From: Kryptolebias marmoratus
Taxonomy: Eukaryota; Chordata; Actinopteri; Cyprinodontiformes; Rivulidae
Assembly (NCBI RefSeq): GCF_001649575.2
Contig: NC_051431.1
Location: forward strand, 25,488,303 to 25,552,302
DNA length: 64,000 bases
Direction of reading: 5' to 3'
A program made the position numbers and the translations under genes. Below the pieces are notes generated by a model. The model worked only from the letters and a program-made list of their open reading frames with translations, searched no databases and was not told the DNA's origin. The stretch's first letter is position 1. Each line of letters opens with the position of its first letter. Positions 38,844-50,445 of this stretch are shown here, piece after piece.

Positions 38844-39085
38844 ATTCCTTGGAGGAATGCATATCGCCCACCACCTTTCAAGCCAGAGTTTTAGTTTTAA
38901 ACTAAAATCATAAAAGAGATGGAATTGCAGTAAATTATGTTATCTTGTTAAATCTGTTAGTACTAAGAATACGTGTTTAGCATGACTCTCAGCTACGACC
39001 ACATCAACGTCTAGCTCAGTATTAGTAAATCTAACTGAGTTATAGAAATTTTTGCATTTGCTAAGGTTGATCAGCTGTAGCGTGT
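38844..39085 (+). repeat. Palindrome-ended repeat, copy H (truncated)
   Basis: Palindrome remnant at 38844-38860, then atatcgcccaccacctttca and half a body unit. Confidence 0.75.
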
Positions 39086-39089
39086 CAAC

Positions 39090-40505
39090 ATGACAGATTC
39101 ATGTGACCTAATTGAACCAGATCACTTTAGTGATCGACTCAGATTAACCCGAATTCATAACGTAAACTGAATTTACCAGCTCTACATGGAAATCCTTTTG
39201 TATTCATCCCCTGACTTGTCCTTTTCAATAAGCTTTGCTCTGAGTTAAATTAGGGCAGTCACTTTAACTCTTCAGTGAAATCAAATTTCTACAAAGTAAA
39301 GCTAATTAAATAAAAATATGTAATGTAAACTAAATGAATGCATAAATATTCACCCCCCTTTAGTTTGTTTTTTGTAACTTTTCTTTTCAAAAAAGCCAAT
39401 TTATATTGGATGTAAATCATCCAAGGGGATGAACACTTTAGGTGTGTTTGTGTGATGTTGATATTTTTGTGCCTTTGCAGCCCTGTTAGGCAGAGACCCC
39501 AAGCAAACAACTGAATATGCATTTTGATTTAATGGAGTTGTTGTTCAGCTAGACAAAACTTGGAAAAACTTGGAGGATCTCAGTGTAGCCTTTTCAAATT
39601 ACAGCTGGGACTGGTCACGCTACGAAAGCTAAACAATTCATGGCACCTTTTGAAAAATAACAGAGTTTGGACCAGTGTCCACTGAAGGCATTTTCTTTAT
39701 TAAAACATGTCTTTCATATCTTGATGATAGGTAAACCTTGGAACTTATTTATCTGCCGAAGAAGTCCTGGTTTTTGACCATAGTTTTCAAAGAACAGGAT
39801 ACTTACTTTGTCACACCCAGGAAACGGTGAATGCCACACCTGAGATATTTGCAGAGGTCTTTCAGTACTGAATGGAGGATTTATGAGGGCTCACCCTGCA
39901 GAAAACAATTCTCATAAACAAAAAGAGCAATGAATGTCCTGCCCCAAGACAGAACATCTGTCCTCTCTATCCTGGACCAGACTTTGAATAAATAAAATAC
40001 AAACTGTGAAGGTGGTGTACACATGTGGTCAGAAAAGCAAGCAGCGCCTGACATTCAATGACATATGTGCAACAGACATCATAGTAACGATGTAAATTCT
40101 TGTGGGGTGGGTGCTCACTCCAAAAGACCCAAACACTACCCTCTTCTGGTCGAGAGCGGGAATCCAGGAACTGGTGGAGGCGAGGAGCAACGTACATCCC
40201 TGCATGAGGACACAAGAAGCAGTGAACATGCAAACCCTGCTTGAGAATTTCAGTCTGGACATTACTTGGATAGCCCCTACATCCATCCTCTCTCGTACTT
40301 CAGACATATAGTGACTGGGCTCGCAGTCACAGCACAATTGAGCCACTCCAATTATTATTATGATTTTGAGCCCAGTGGGTTTTCTGATATGACTTTTGTG
40401 AAGAAAGTGCTGGGAGATATTCTGCTTGTCCTCTCATTTCGAAAGCCAGAGGATGTTCCAGATGTCAGTGGTCACACCAGATACTGACTGGTTTTCTGAC
40501 CCTTC
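39090..40505. other. Intergenic, moderately GC-balanced block of unknown origin
   Basis: Positions 39900-40490 have a more even base composition and overlapping 70-105 codon frames on both strands. I recognise none of them. This may be an old transposon. Confidence 0.4.
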
Positions 40506-40509
40506 CCCT

Positions 40510-40775
40510 AATACAGTAAAAGTAAACTTCACATTTAAGAGCAGCCTTTTATTGTAATCAGCCTAAAGCACACCTGTACAATCAGCATCTTGACATGACA
40601 CACCTGTGACGGGGATGGATTATCTCGGCAAAAAAGTGCTCACTAACACAGATTTACACACATTTGTGATGAATATTTAGGAGAAAAAATGCCCATTGTG
40701 TACTCTCACACACAACTCATGAAAAATGGGAGCAAAAAATAAAAGTGTTGTGTTTATATTTTTGTTCAGATCAAT
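40510..40775. mobile_element. Probable non-autonomous DNA transposon remnant
   Basis: Contains atacagtaaaagtaaacttc, agcctaaagcacacctgtac, gatggattatctcggcaaa and, at the right, agtgttgtgtttatattttt with gttcag. This series resembles a common fish MITE. The assignment is from memory of the pattern. Confidence 0.5.
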
Positions 40776-40779
40776 CAAC

Positions 40780-43599
40780 ACTTCTGTATAAAGAATTTAG
40801 CCTGATGTGCTTTGAACATCATGAGGAAGACTTTTTCCTCCAGCTGTCCCACGCTGGATACCGGGCCTGAAATTTGTGTGAAATTACTGTATGTACACAT
40901 ATTTGAACTAATATAACTACTAGTCAACACCGTCCTGCACTTTTGTGATCTTGTAGATCTTGTTTGACACAAAGCTTTGTCGTCAGTCCACAAAAAGAAT
41001 TTGGTCCTTGTTCTTGACTTTTTCTTCTCGTTGTGTTTATAGTTCAGACCACAGGCTGCACATATGACAGTACAGTATAATACATGCATACATATATGCT
41101 TTATGTTCATGCTCCATGTCTTGTTTCCTGGTTTTTGTACTATTTCAACGGCAGCATTAAGGGACCACATAAAGGCCTGGTGGCGTTGTTACAGCATTTG
41201 GGTAAGTTTTTATGTTGTCATGTGAATGAAAACATTTCTAGAAATGGTGATAAGTTTACGAGGATATTTTTAGGAAGAACAACAAATGGATTGTTTTGTG
41301 GAAAAAAAAAGTGCCCATGTTGACAAGGTGTGTGATTTTGTTCGGTTTTGAGAAGAACTTAAAATTTTCAATGGCTAAAGTAATAAAGGATTCTGGACTC
41401 TTTATTTATGGGCGCGTGATGTGAATTTTAATGCTTTCCTGGTCATTTTAAACTAAAAGTCAAAAAACGAAGTGCTTTGCTGAAAGAGTTATGGGCGTCC
41501 CTTCTTCTGTCCTGCTCTTCTACACCTGGTCAGGTGCTGGAGACTGAGAGGCAGGAGACATGGACAGAGATATGTCTCTGTCCAGACTTCAGTGGCCTCC
41601 CTGCTAACAAAACAAACCTCAGCTGAACACAGCTCCCCAGCAGCCAATGGGAAAAGGGCAAAAACTGGCAAAAACACTGAGGCTTAAATAAACCAGCCAG
41701 AAATAGTTTCTGCTGGTGGTTAGATTCTTTCGAGTGGGAGAGAACAGAGCCTCCCAGCATTAGGAGGGTGAAACAGAAAAAGTAGTTTAATTTTATTCTG
41801 ATAAAAAAATGCTAATAAGGGTCTTATCATCCTTATCAGATATATATACAGTTGAGGAGAAAAAAAAATCCACCCTCTTTTAATCCTCTTTCAGAACATA
41901 AGATCTGGTCTTTACCAGAGTCTAAAACTGTTTAACTCTAATCTCAGATGGACAAAACCAGACAGATTCCATCATGCCATCGGACTCTAGAAGCTTAAAC
42001 GTTTAATCCTGAGTTTGCCTGATTTTTTTTTTAAAATCATTTAAAACCTGATTCTGTTTCCCCTAAAGGATGAGAAGATTGGGGTGGTGGGGCTCTTAAT
42101 AGCTGATTTAGTTTTATTCAATTTCCTTTTCATCTGCTCTAAACACAGAACAGAAATTAACTTGACAATAAAAAACAAATTTATCTAAAATAATGTGACA
42201 ACGAAACGCAGCCTAAAGGCGCTCCACAACACTGGAGCGGCTACTAGTGTTATTGAAGTGGATTAAACAGAAATTACCGACACCAAAATGAAAGAAAAGG
42301 AGGGAATTTTTCATGTATAGGTATTTGTTGATAAAAAAAATTTAATTATGAAAATGATTACCTATTTGTCCTGTAGCANNNNNNNNNNNNNNNNNNNNNN
42401 NNNNNNNNNNNNNNNNNNAAGTTCAGAAGGAAACAGCAGCTTAGTCCTAATTTTTACTGTAATTTAAGACAAGGGTTACAAAGGTTCATTGTCACCGTCA
42501 CACAGTCGTATTCAGACACTAAATGAAAACTGAAATGTGTATTAATTGGAATATTTTGTCCCCGTTTAAGATGTGTGACTTGTGGTGAATATGAACACAT
42601 ACCTGCCAACATCTGCTGATGCCAAGCAGGGACACCTGTATGTATCAACGTGCGCCAGAGAAGGAAAACTATCCTTAGGGTGGCTAGAAATTTTATAAAA
42701 AATCTATTCAAAACTATATATATTTCATCCATTTTAAGTGCATTTTACTAAATTCTTAGGATTAATAAAATCAGTATATTATATATCTATTGAAAGGTAG
42801 AAGTAGAACACTGACTTACAACTAGCCTCAAAGCTGAACTGCATCTGATCATACTTGAAAATTGCATTACCCTATTTTTTTAACACACTGAGCACCATGA
42901 GTTTGTCTTGAATGCATCATACTGTACTTTCATCACAAAATACCCTTTGCACCATAACCTTATGCAGTAACAAAGCAGTCTATCCTGAGAAATCTACTAG
43001 TCAGGCAACAGAACAAGAACACAAACAGAAAATAAGACTTGCCTCTCAAAGCCCATATCTGGATCTACAAATCACAAGTCCAGCATCTGTCCAGTATCAT
43101 CTGTAACAGACATTCACTTAACATTTCCAACATCAGTAACTCTCGCCCCGCAGAGCTGCTCATTTATCTTGTCAGTAGCTCTTCCTCTCAGAGTGTTACA
43201 GGGATTGCAATTAAAAAAATATTGAGTTATTGACAGGCCTTGTAATTAATTACCAATAATTTAATCACTTGGAAGACGAAGGTAAGCCTGACTCAGGACT
43301 TGTCCTTTGTTTCATGTGACAGCAATGTTAAAGTCTGGGCAGCAGATGACGCCATACTTGTTTCTAACGCTTCCAAACACTGAACCATTTCAAGATGACT
43401 GCTTCATATTGATTCAGTGGGGAGCCTGGAGAGATTTAAATGTTGATTTTATTTTTGCCTTATTCTAATAGTTAACTTTTCCTTTCCTAAATATAATTTT
43501 TTTCAGATACCTTCAAGCGCGACATGTCTGTAGTTCATCCCTCCCGATATTTCCCAGCCCTTTCTAACCCTCTGATTTTGAAGCGTTCCTGCAACCTCT
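40780..43599. other. Intergenic with a 40-bp assembly gap
   Basis: N run at 42379-42418. Around 41845 there is a transposon-end-like acagttgagga sequence, too weak to call. No gene recognised. Confidence 0.45.
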
Positions 43600-43607
43600 G
43601 TCCCGAG

Positions 43608-44403
43608 CAGGGACGTGCGGTCAGGGGAGGCAGGTGAGGCAGAGCCTCACCTGTCATCATGACAAGAAAAAAAAAATCATAACATAAAATGATTATTAAT
43701 ATTTATCCACTGATCTTTATGTATGAGTAATTTTTGAACATTTTTATGGTCCAAATCGCATTTTTATAGTCAAAATCGCTGAAATTGCATATTTCCTGTT
43801 CAAATANNNNNNNNNNNNNNNNNNNNNNNNNNNNNNNNNNNNNNNNNNNNNNNNNNNNNNNNNNNNNACCGCTGCATGTCGCCAATATAATGGTTTATAT
43901 AGCCTGATTTTCCACAGTCTGGCTAATGTCTTTAACCATTTACGTTTAATGTTTGTTAGTGACATATTTAGTTTTGCTGAGGGGACATAAAACCGCAGTG
44001 AAAAGGCGAAGGGAGAGGCAGTCAGTACTCTGCCGCACTGAAGGGGGCGCACGTGAGCCAACGGGATCTTGTTGCTGCTGTCCTTTCACGCAGAGGCCAG
44101 TGACAGTCACGAGCACTGCTGCCAGCCGTTAAGTTTTGTTTTGCTTTATCGGACTGTCAAAACTGTAATTGTAACATTTTTTTTCTTATCTTATCCTTAA
44201 TACTACTATGTGTGCGCGCGCAAGCGTGTGTGAGTGAGTGAGTGAGTGAGAGACAGAGAGTGTGTGTGTGTGTGTGTGTGTGAAGAACGCTGATGAGATA
44301 TGAAATAACCAGTAGCCAATTGAATAAGCTACCCTTTTGGGTTTATATATTTGTAAATCTGTCTCTGTGCCTCACCAACCATGAACCTCACCGCACGTCA
44401 CTG
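43608..44403. mobile_element. hAT-type non-autonomous transposon with 8-bp target duplication
   Basis: Left end cagggacgtgcggtcaggg and right end, reversed, cagtgacgtgcggtgagg. The flanking 8-mers are GTCCCGAG (43600-43607) and GTCCAGAG (44404-44411), one mismatch, the size expected of hAT. The interior contains a 61-bp gap (43807-43867) and a TGAG/GT microsatellite (about 44226-44282). No transposase is visible. Confidence 0.75.
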
Positions 44404-44411
44404 GTCCAGAG

Positions 44412-45330
44412 TGAGAGGTGATCCCCCCCATTTCTTCTATTCTACAGGCTGGGATTTTGACCTGTAAGCAAGTTTTCAAAGCCTTTATTCAGCTTAGTCT
44501 ACATTTTAGCATTTATACCAGTTACATAGGGTGTTACCCATTACCTTACATAATACTGATTTCGAAAAACATCTGAACGGTTCCTGTCACAGCTGTACCG
44601 ACATCTACAAATAAGCACTAAAGAACAAAATTGAGACCACAACTCAAATGGATTTCACCAAACATTGTTCCACTGGAAAAAACCTGTCATGTAGAAAAAA
44701 AAACAGTTGCTGAAGTCGCATCAACCTGATGGCAACAGTGCCCATCAGTAAAAAATGTAACCACCTTTTGCAGCTAAAAATTGGATTTGTGGAATGAACA
44801 TTGTGCGCCACTTTTCAGAAAGCTTAAGATCTTAGAAAATGAAAAGATAAGTTTTGACTGAACTTTCAAAGTGTCTTTTAGCACTCAGTTTAGTTGTTTA
44901 AACTTGACATTTAGAAAAGTTGAGCATTTATATCAGTAAGACCAGTCAGAAAATCAAATTCACAGCCGATTTCTAGTTAGAACATGGTGGGACTCGAAGA
45001 CATCTGCAATAGACCTGACTCTGTAAACACAAGAAAGTCTCTAGTTTGTATTTTTGAACAGGTCACAGCAGCAGGATAAAGAAACCTGAGAACACTTGAG
45101 AACTTTGAAGCCAGGCCCAAGTGTGTAAATCGTTCAGGCCAACAAGGTGGAGACTCTGGTGCATGCAGTGTACAGGTGTTTTGTCCCTCCCTTAATTGCT
45201 TCTCAATCACAAGACTCATGTCACATCCTTCAGTGAAATTGCAGAGTCAATTTTTTTTTTTTTAAATAAAATAGGAAAACCCAGTAGGGTGTGCAATTTA
45301 ACATCCCGCTGTTAAACAAAAACGAGACAA
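44412..45330. other. Region 3' of the ZP3-like gene, no ZP exons found
   Basis: I looked for ZP-C exons on the minus strand here and saw none. The one frame at 44977-45219 is unrelated. Confidence 0.5.
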
Positions 45331-45352
45331 AGCCAGAGAGCTGTTCAGACAC

Positions 45353-45358
45353 TTTATT
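45353..45358 (-). other. Polyadenylation signal of the ZP3-like gene
   Basis: AATAAA on the minus strand 59 bp after the stop, followed by a GT/T-rich element (gtctcgtttttgttt). This supports transcript termination right after exon 2. Confidence 0.7.
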
Positions 45359-45416
45359 GGAAGTTTCCCCCAGTAAACTGCTGACTGTCAGAGTCGCACA
45401 GTAAGCTGGAGGGAGT

Positions 45417-45539
45417 TTAACTCATGTAGTGGCACTCTACTCCGATCACAGTTCTCTGGCTCCTTGTAATGGGGCTTGAGTCCAGCATTCTGGGGTCGTA
45501 GATTAGCTTAAAGGCATAAACAAAGCCGGCCTCATTTAC
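45417..45539 (-). CDS. ZP3-like coding exon 2 (terminal)
   Basis: Encodes VNEAGFVYAFKLIYDPRMLD and ends GVECHYMS with TAA at 45419-45417. The poly-T on the acceptor side (an A run at 45550-45562 on the plus strand) forms the polypyrimidine tract. Confidence 0.8.
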   Translation of the reverse strand, partial: VNEAGFVYAFKLIYDPRMLDSSPITRSQRTVIGVECHYMS

Positions 45540-46112
45540 CTATGGATCCAAAAAAAAAAAAAGTTACAAAAGAAGTTTCAATAGGAATCTGTTTAAGGTT
45601 GAACATACCTCCAGTGTGCTGCCACAGGCATGCAGCTCAGACTCAAAGATCAGCACATGAGACAAGGGGTCGATCTCAGCAGGTGGACAGCCTCCGAGCG
45701 TCACTTCGTCGGGCTTCGCCAACTTGCCGACGCCCAGCAAATCCTGACTCACTTCCACCTGGACCCTACTCTCCCCACACTTCACAGCCACCTTGTTTGA
45801 CACTACTGGCTGCTGCACCTTGAGCTGGACGGGAGGCCTGATCTCCGGCTCCACCGGCTCTACTGGAAACTTCCATCTGAGTTTATCATCTGCAGACTGG
45901 ATCCACTTTGAGTGGAACCTGCCGGCCGGCTCAGCAAACAGCCAGGAGCGCTCTTTCTGAGGTCTGGCTGCTGACTTGAATTCCCTCACGGTTTCAGGAG
46001 TTTGTAATCCAGCCATCCAGGAACCTGGGGGCTTCACATCACGGAGGTGGGCGCCACTCAGCCCGACACCTGCCAGAACAAAGCTGAGCACAATGAACCA
46101 CCTGGACTCCAT
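45417..46112 (-). CDS. ZP3-like egg-coat protein reduced to a ZP-N domain, 2 coding exons
   Basis: Exon 1 is 46112-45609 and exon 2 is 45539-45417, joined in phase 0 (CTGGAG/GTATGT donor, CCATAG/GTAAAT acceptor). They give 208 residues. Residues 1-21 form a signal peptide (MESRWFIVLSFVLAGVGLSG). A Pro-rich stretch follows (about 83-104, PVEPVEPEIRPPVQL). Then comes a ZP-N domain with the four expected cysteines at 112, 142, 163 and 204 (KCGES, GGCPP, HACGS, VECHY). The frame ends two codons after the fourth Cys. Full ZP3 proteins go on through ZP-C, a furin site and a membrane anchor, all absent here. Family knowledge: ZP3 is an egg-envelope filament subunit made in oocyte or liver. In-frame Met codons at 46139 and 46124 are possible alternative starts. 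Whether it is a working short gene or a decaying one is open. Confidence 0.82.
45609..46112 (-). CDS. ZP3-like coding exon 1
   Basis: Encodes residues 1-168: signal peptide, linker and the first three ZP-N cysteines. The frame is open to 46139. I chose 46112 because the signal peptide begins there and the TATA-like box at about 46145 leaves little room for the more upstream Met codons. Confidence 0.82.
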
Positions 46113-46240
46113 TGCTGAATACATGACATTTCTCTCCACAGCTTTTTAAACGCTGAGACAGAGTGACTCCTCCCTCTGCCTCATTAACTCAATCCCTCTC
46201 CACACCTGAGGATGTCACAGCTGATCATCATCAGCTGATT
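46113..46240 (-). promoter_or_regulatory. ZP3-like promoter: TATA-like box and E-boxes
   Basis: Read on the minus strand, TTTAAAAAG at about 46142-46150 lies about 30 bp before the chosen start. That implies a very short 5' leader, usual for ZP genes. E-boxes CACCTG (46203-46208) and CAGCTG (46218-46223, 46232-46237) lie upstream. Fish and mammalian ZP genes are driven by the oocyte factor FIGLA through E-boxes; its use here is inference. Confidence 0.45.
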
Positions 46241-46835
46241 GCTCCGTCCAGAGCACTGAGAGTCAGATACATACTTCACCATTAATGATCCACGCTCCAT
46301 ATCAATTAGTGGCGGTAATGCACACCTTTCGAGTTCAGGAAACATAAAGAAGCATTTATTTTTTGAGTTTAAACAAATCTGTTTTTATAAACCAAACATA
46401 AAAAAGGTTATTCTGAACTATACCAAATGGTGCAGTTTGAAAGAGTTTGCTCCAGTAGTTTTCCAGATATATTAACATACTATTCTGAAATGCAGGTACG
46501 CACTTTATGAATTGGCCAAGATTGGAGAAGAAGACATTTAGGTGGAACTATAAGAGTGAATCTGCTGCTACACAAGTAAGACAACCATCTCTAACCCTCA
46601 AACTGCTCTTCTACGAACATCACCATTGTTGACCCGTCTTCAGCCACTTCAGCTGTTTCCATATGTTAACAAACAGCAGCAGGTCACATATTTTACCTTT
46701 AAACTTTTAATTCAAGAACACATCAACTATTGATATGAAAAAATATTGTGCAGATTTTCTTTTTGCTTTATGATTTTTTTTGACCAATTTTCATGATTTT
46801 ACAATTAGTATCTTTAAATTAGATACATTACATCC

Positions 46836-47180
46836 CGGGTGGCACAGTGGCGCAGTGTTTAGAGCTGTCACCTCCCAGCAAGAAGGATCGCTTCCCAACC
46901 TGGGGCCCTTCTAGGTGGAGTTTGAATGTTCTCCCTGTGCTCGCATGGGTTTACTCCAGGTACTCTGGTTTCCTCCCACAGACCAAAAACATGCATGTTA
47001 GGTTAATTGATAACTCATAAAATTGTCCCGAGGTGAGAACGGGAATGGTTGGTTGTCTCTGTGATTCCCTGTGGTGGACTGGAGACCTGTCCAGGGTGTC
47101 CCCCACCTCTTGCACAGTGACTGCTGGAGATAGGAACCAGCTGCACGCAGCCCACAAAGGTAAAGCGGGTAAAGAAAACG
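46836..47180 (+). repeat. tRNA-headed SINE copy 2
   Basis: Full-length-looking plus-strand copy beginning gggtggcacagtggcgcagt, an A-box-like head, and running to the cgggtaaagaaaac tail. It directly abuts the Penelope-like fragment. Confidence 0.85.
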
Positions 47181-47194
47181 GGTCAAAATTCAAG

Positions 47195-48390
47195 CAAAAG
47201 AAGTTGAAGCCTTCACCAGACACATCAACTCGGTCGACAACAACATCAAGTTTACCAGAGAAGATGCTGACGACAACAAGCTGCCTTTCTTGGACTGTCT
47301 GGTGCACATGGTAGGAGAGGACAGTCTCAACATNNNNNNNNNNNNNNNNNNNNNNNNNNNNNNNNNNNNNNNNNNNNNNNNNNNNNNNNNNNNNNNNNNN
47401 NNNNNNNNNNNNNNNNNNNNNNNNNNNNNNNNNNNNNNNNNNNNNNNNNNNNNNNNNNNNNNNNNNNNNNNNNNNNNNNNNNNNNNNNNNNNNNNNNNNN
47501 NNNNNNNNNNNNNNNNNNNNNNNNNNNNNNNNNNNNNNNNNNNNNNNNNNNNNNNNNNNNNNNNNNNNNNNNNNNNNNNNNNNNNNNNNNNNNNNNNNNN
47601 NNNNNNNNNNNNNNNNNNNNNNNNNNNNNNNNNNNNNNNNNNNNNNNNNNNNNNNNNNNNNNNNNNNNNNNNNNNNNNNNNNNNNNNNNNNNNNNNNNNN
47701 NNNNNNNNNNNNNNNNNNNNNNNNNNNNNNNNNNNNNNNNNNNNNNNNNNNNNNNNNNNNNNNNNNNNNNNNNNNNNNNNNNNNNNNNNNNNNNNNNNNN
47801 NNNNNNNNNNNNNNNNNNNNNNNNNNNNNNNNNNNNNNNNNNNNNNNNNNNNNNNNNNNNNNNNNNNNNNNNNNNNNNNNNNNNNNNNNNNNNNNNNNNN
47901 NNNNNNNNNNNNNNNNNNNNNNNNNNNNNNNNNNNNNNNNNNNNNNNNNNNNNNNNNNNNNNNNNNNNNNNNNNNNNNNNNNNNNNNNNNNNNNNNNNNN
48001 NNNNNNNNNNNNNNNNNNNNNNNNNNNNNNNNNNNNNNNNNNNNNNNNNNNNNNNNNNNNNNNNNNNNNNNNNNNNNNNNNNNNNNNNNNNNNNNNNNNN
48101 NNNNNNNNNNNNNNNNNNNNNNNNNNNNNNNNNNNNNNNNNNNNNNNNNNNNNNNNNNNNNNNNNNNNNNNNNNNNNNNNNNNNNNNNNNNNNNNNNNNN
48201 NNNNNNNNNNNNNNNNNNNNNNNNNNNNNNNNNNNNNNNNNNNNNNNNNTGCAAGCAATCCAGCTTACATCACATCTCAGCTTTAAAAGCTCAACTCCAC
48301 ACTCTCTATTTCTGAATTGAGAAAGCTCCTCGGATGAGAAGCGAAACGTCTTCAGCTACAGAATAGAAGTCCAGTTGTTTTTGTTTTTTA
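47195..48390 (+). mobile_element. Penelope-like retroelement fragment interrupted by an assembly gap
   Basis: From 47203 the plus strand reads VEAFTRHINSVDNNIKFTRE, then DDNKLPFLDCLVHM. This is the reverse-transcriptase stretch of Penelope-like elements just before their VYRKPTHTD motif. The frame runs into the N gap at 47334. After the gap, 48250-48390 has the typical fish Penelope 3' sequence (gatgagaagcgaaacgtctt). The state of the middle is unknown. Confidence 0.65.
47334..48249. other. Assembly gap, 916 N
   Basis: The sequence is unknown. Long open frames through this run are artefacts. The two smaller gaps are at 42379-42418 and 43807-43867. Confidence 1.
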
Positions 48391-48738
48391 ACTTTTTTTG
48401 AATCTGCCATTAAACATGGAGAAGCAGAAGAAGTTGGTTAAGCAGTAACACCGCACTGTCCAGATCACTGAGATTTATTATAACTAGAGACAGGTCTGGA
48501 AGCTGGAAGTTAAAGCCACAAAGGATGAGTATGTACCCTAGTGGTTGGCTGCAGTACGAGTTTTAAGTCCTTCCCCTTCAAGTAAACAAATCAGACATTT
48601 TCCTGACTAAAACATAAAATTTCACTTCTGATCATTTTTTCTCGTGTTGATTTTTGTTGATTGACGTAGCTCTTACCTTGCTGCTATATGTTCAAATATA
48701 CATTTTTTCAATACTTTTAGTTTTAATTAGTTATTTGT

Positions 48739-49087
48739 GGGGTAGCACAATGAAGCAGTGGTTAGAGCTGTCGCCTCACAGCGAGAAGGTCACAGGTTCA
48801 CTTCCTGGTCTTTCTGTGTGGGGTTGACATGTTCTCATCATGCATGTGTGCGTTTACTCCTGGTACTCCAGTTTCTTCCCATAGACCAAAAACATGCATG
48901 ATAGGTTCATTGGTAACTCTAAAATTGTCTCTAGGTGTGAGTCGGAGTGTGGATGGTTGTTTGTCTCTGTGTCCCTGTGATGGACTGGAGACCTGTCCAG
49001 GGTGTCCCCCGCCTTTAACAGTGACTGCTGGAGACACCAGTTCCCCGCAACCCAGAAAGGAAAAGGCAGGTAAAAAAGATGGATGGT
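48739..49087 (+). repeat. tRNA-headed SINE copy 3
   Basis: Plus-strand copy from ggggtagcacaatgaagcag to the gatggatgg tail. Second SINE flanking the Penelope-like fragment and gap. Confidence 0.85.
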
Positions 49088-49294
49088 TATTTGAAGCTTA
49101 AAGAAAAGTGTCATGTTTCTCTGTAATTGATATGACAGCCTGTTAGTGAGGTGGGAGGGTGTGTAGGAGGGTACAGCTCCACATCTCGAGTAACCAGCTT
49201 CCGGCTCAAAAAATACAACATGGCCTCCCACCGAACAAATCTCACCTTTTGGCTTCTATTTACCAACAGGAAGAACTGCTGCTGATTCTAAAAG

Positions 49295-49640
49295 TAAATG
49301 CCAAAGTTTTAAGCAAAGGTGCTGCACGAGTAGCACTCAGAGTATGTGTTGATGATGACTTCAAGCTACGGTCACACCAAATTTTAGCTTCATATCTTTA
49401 AAACCGAAAACGTTACAGCCATTTATGTGTTGGCTAATGTTGATTAGCTGTGCTGGCCATCTTGAATTGGACTGGCTCCAAAAGTTAATGACTTCTAGAT
49501 ATTTATCTAGTAATTACTTTACAAAATATTTCATTAATATCTGTCCAGCAGTTCATAAGATGTTTTGCAAACACTACAGACAAACAAGCACACGCACACA
49601 CAAACAAGCAAAAACATTCTTGTTGCTTCACCTTCGGCGC
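49295..49640 (+). repeat. Palindrome-ended repeat, copy I
   Basis: Starts inside the head (aatgccaaagttttaagc), has one body unit (ctggccatcttgaattgg at about 49453) and the tail acacacaaacaagcaaaaac. The palindrome is not present. Confidence 0.75.
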
Positions 49641-50177
49641 TGTGCAATAATAGGAATAATTTGGGGTTTGAACATCCCTATTTTTTCTGGCTCAACGCTA
49701 CAGACACCACAGACCAGCTCTATCTGTACAGCTTCAGCTGAACTTGGACTGATTACAGATTTTCATCTTATGAGCCATTATTTTTCAAAAGATGGGTTAT
49801 TCACAACAAGGCAGGAGTGCTCCCACAACCAGCTTGTGTGTGTGTTTGTAAGAGAACTGTTTCCTTTGTTTCTAAACTGCAGTGGGACTAAGGGCTGATA
49901 AAGTCTGAACAGTGCTGGGTCAGATAGCTGCAGGGCCGAGCCTTACAGAATAGTTTTTGTAAGGCTTTAGCGTGTGAGGATTTGATGTGTGGCAGCTCAC
50001 TGCTGCCACCTGATGGACACATATGGAGCTGCACCACTCCAAAACTCTGGGAACCACAAACGAACAGAAACCCATCAGTGTTCATAAACTGGCAGCAGAG
50101 GGGAAATTACAAACACAAAGGAAAACTGTCATTATATGAAAAAATAAAGCATGATGATATGTTTTATGTTCACATGT

Positions 50178-50183
50178 TTTAAT
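50178..50183 (-). other. Candidate ALDH3 polyadenylation signal (ATTAAA variant)
   Basis: Minus-strand ATTAAA about 265 bp after the stop. I saw no canonical AATAAA nearer to it. Tentative. Confidence 0.3.
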
Positions 50184-50445
50184 TTTGCAACAAAACAATG
50201 CATAGATGAATGTTTGTAAAGGGGGTGAATGTTATCCTTGAACAAAGGAGAACCCACAATCATATTGTTTGAACAATGTCGATTACAGACATCTGATATA
50301 AAACTGAAAAACAGCAAAAAAAACTGTTAGATCAAAAGGTTATGTACTTTTTTAAATCTCTGAACCATCCGAGTACAAAATGAGTTTTAAAGTGGTGGAA
50401 TTACTGCAGCAATCCACTGGAAGGAGTTCCTGCTCTGGACCGTCT

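Noticed and set aside
39900..40490. Possible coding block with 88-105 codon minus-strand frames
   Set aside because: Overlapping frames on both strands and no known domain. I could not support a gene.
44977..45219. Candidate ZP-C exon downstream of the ZP3-like gene
   Set aside because: The translation lacks the ZP-C cysteine pattern and any ZP motif.
46951..48315. Apparent 340-435 codon frames
   Set aside because: They run through 916 N and owe their length to the gap. The real sequence at their edges is SINE and Penelope-like.
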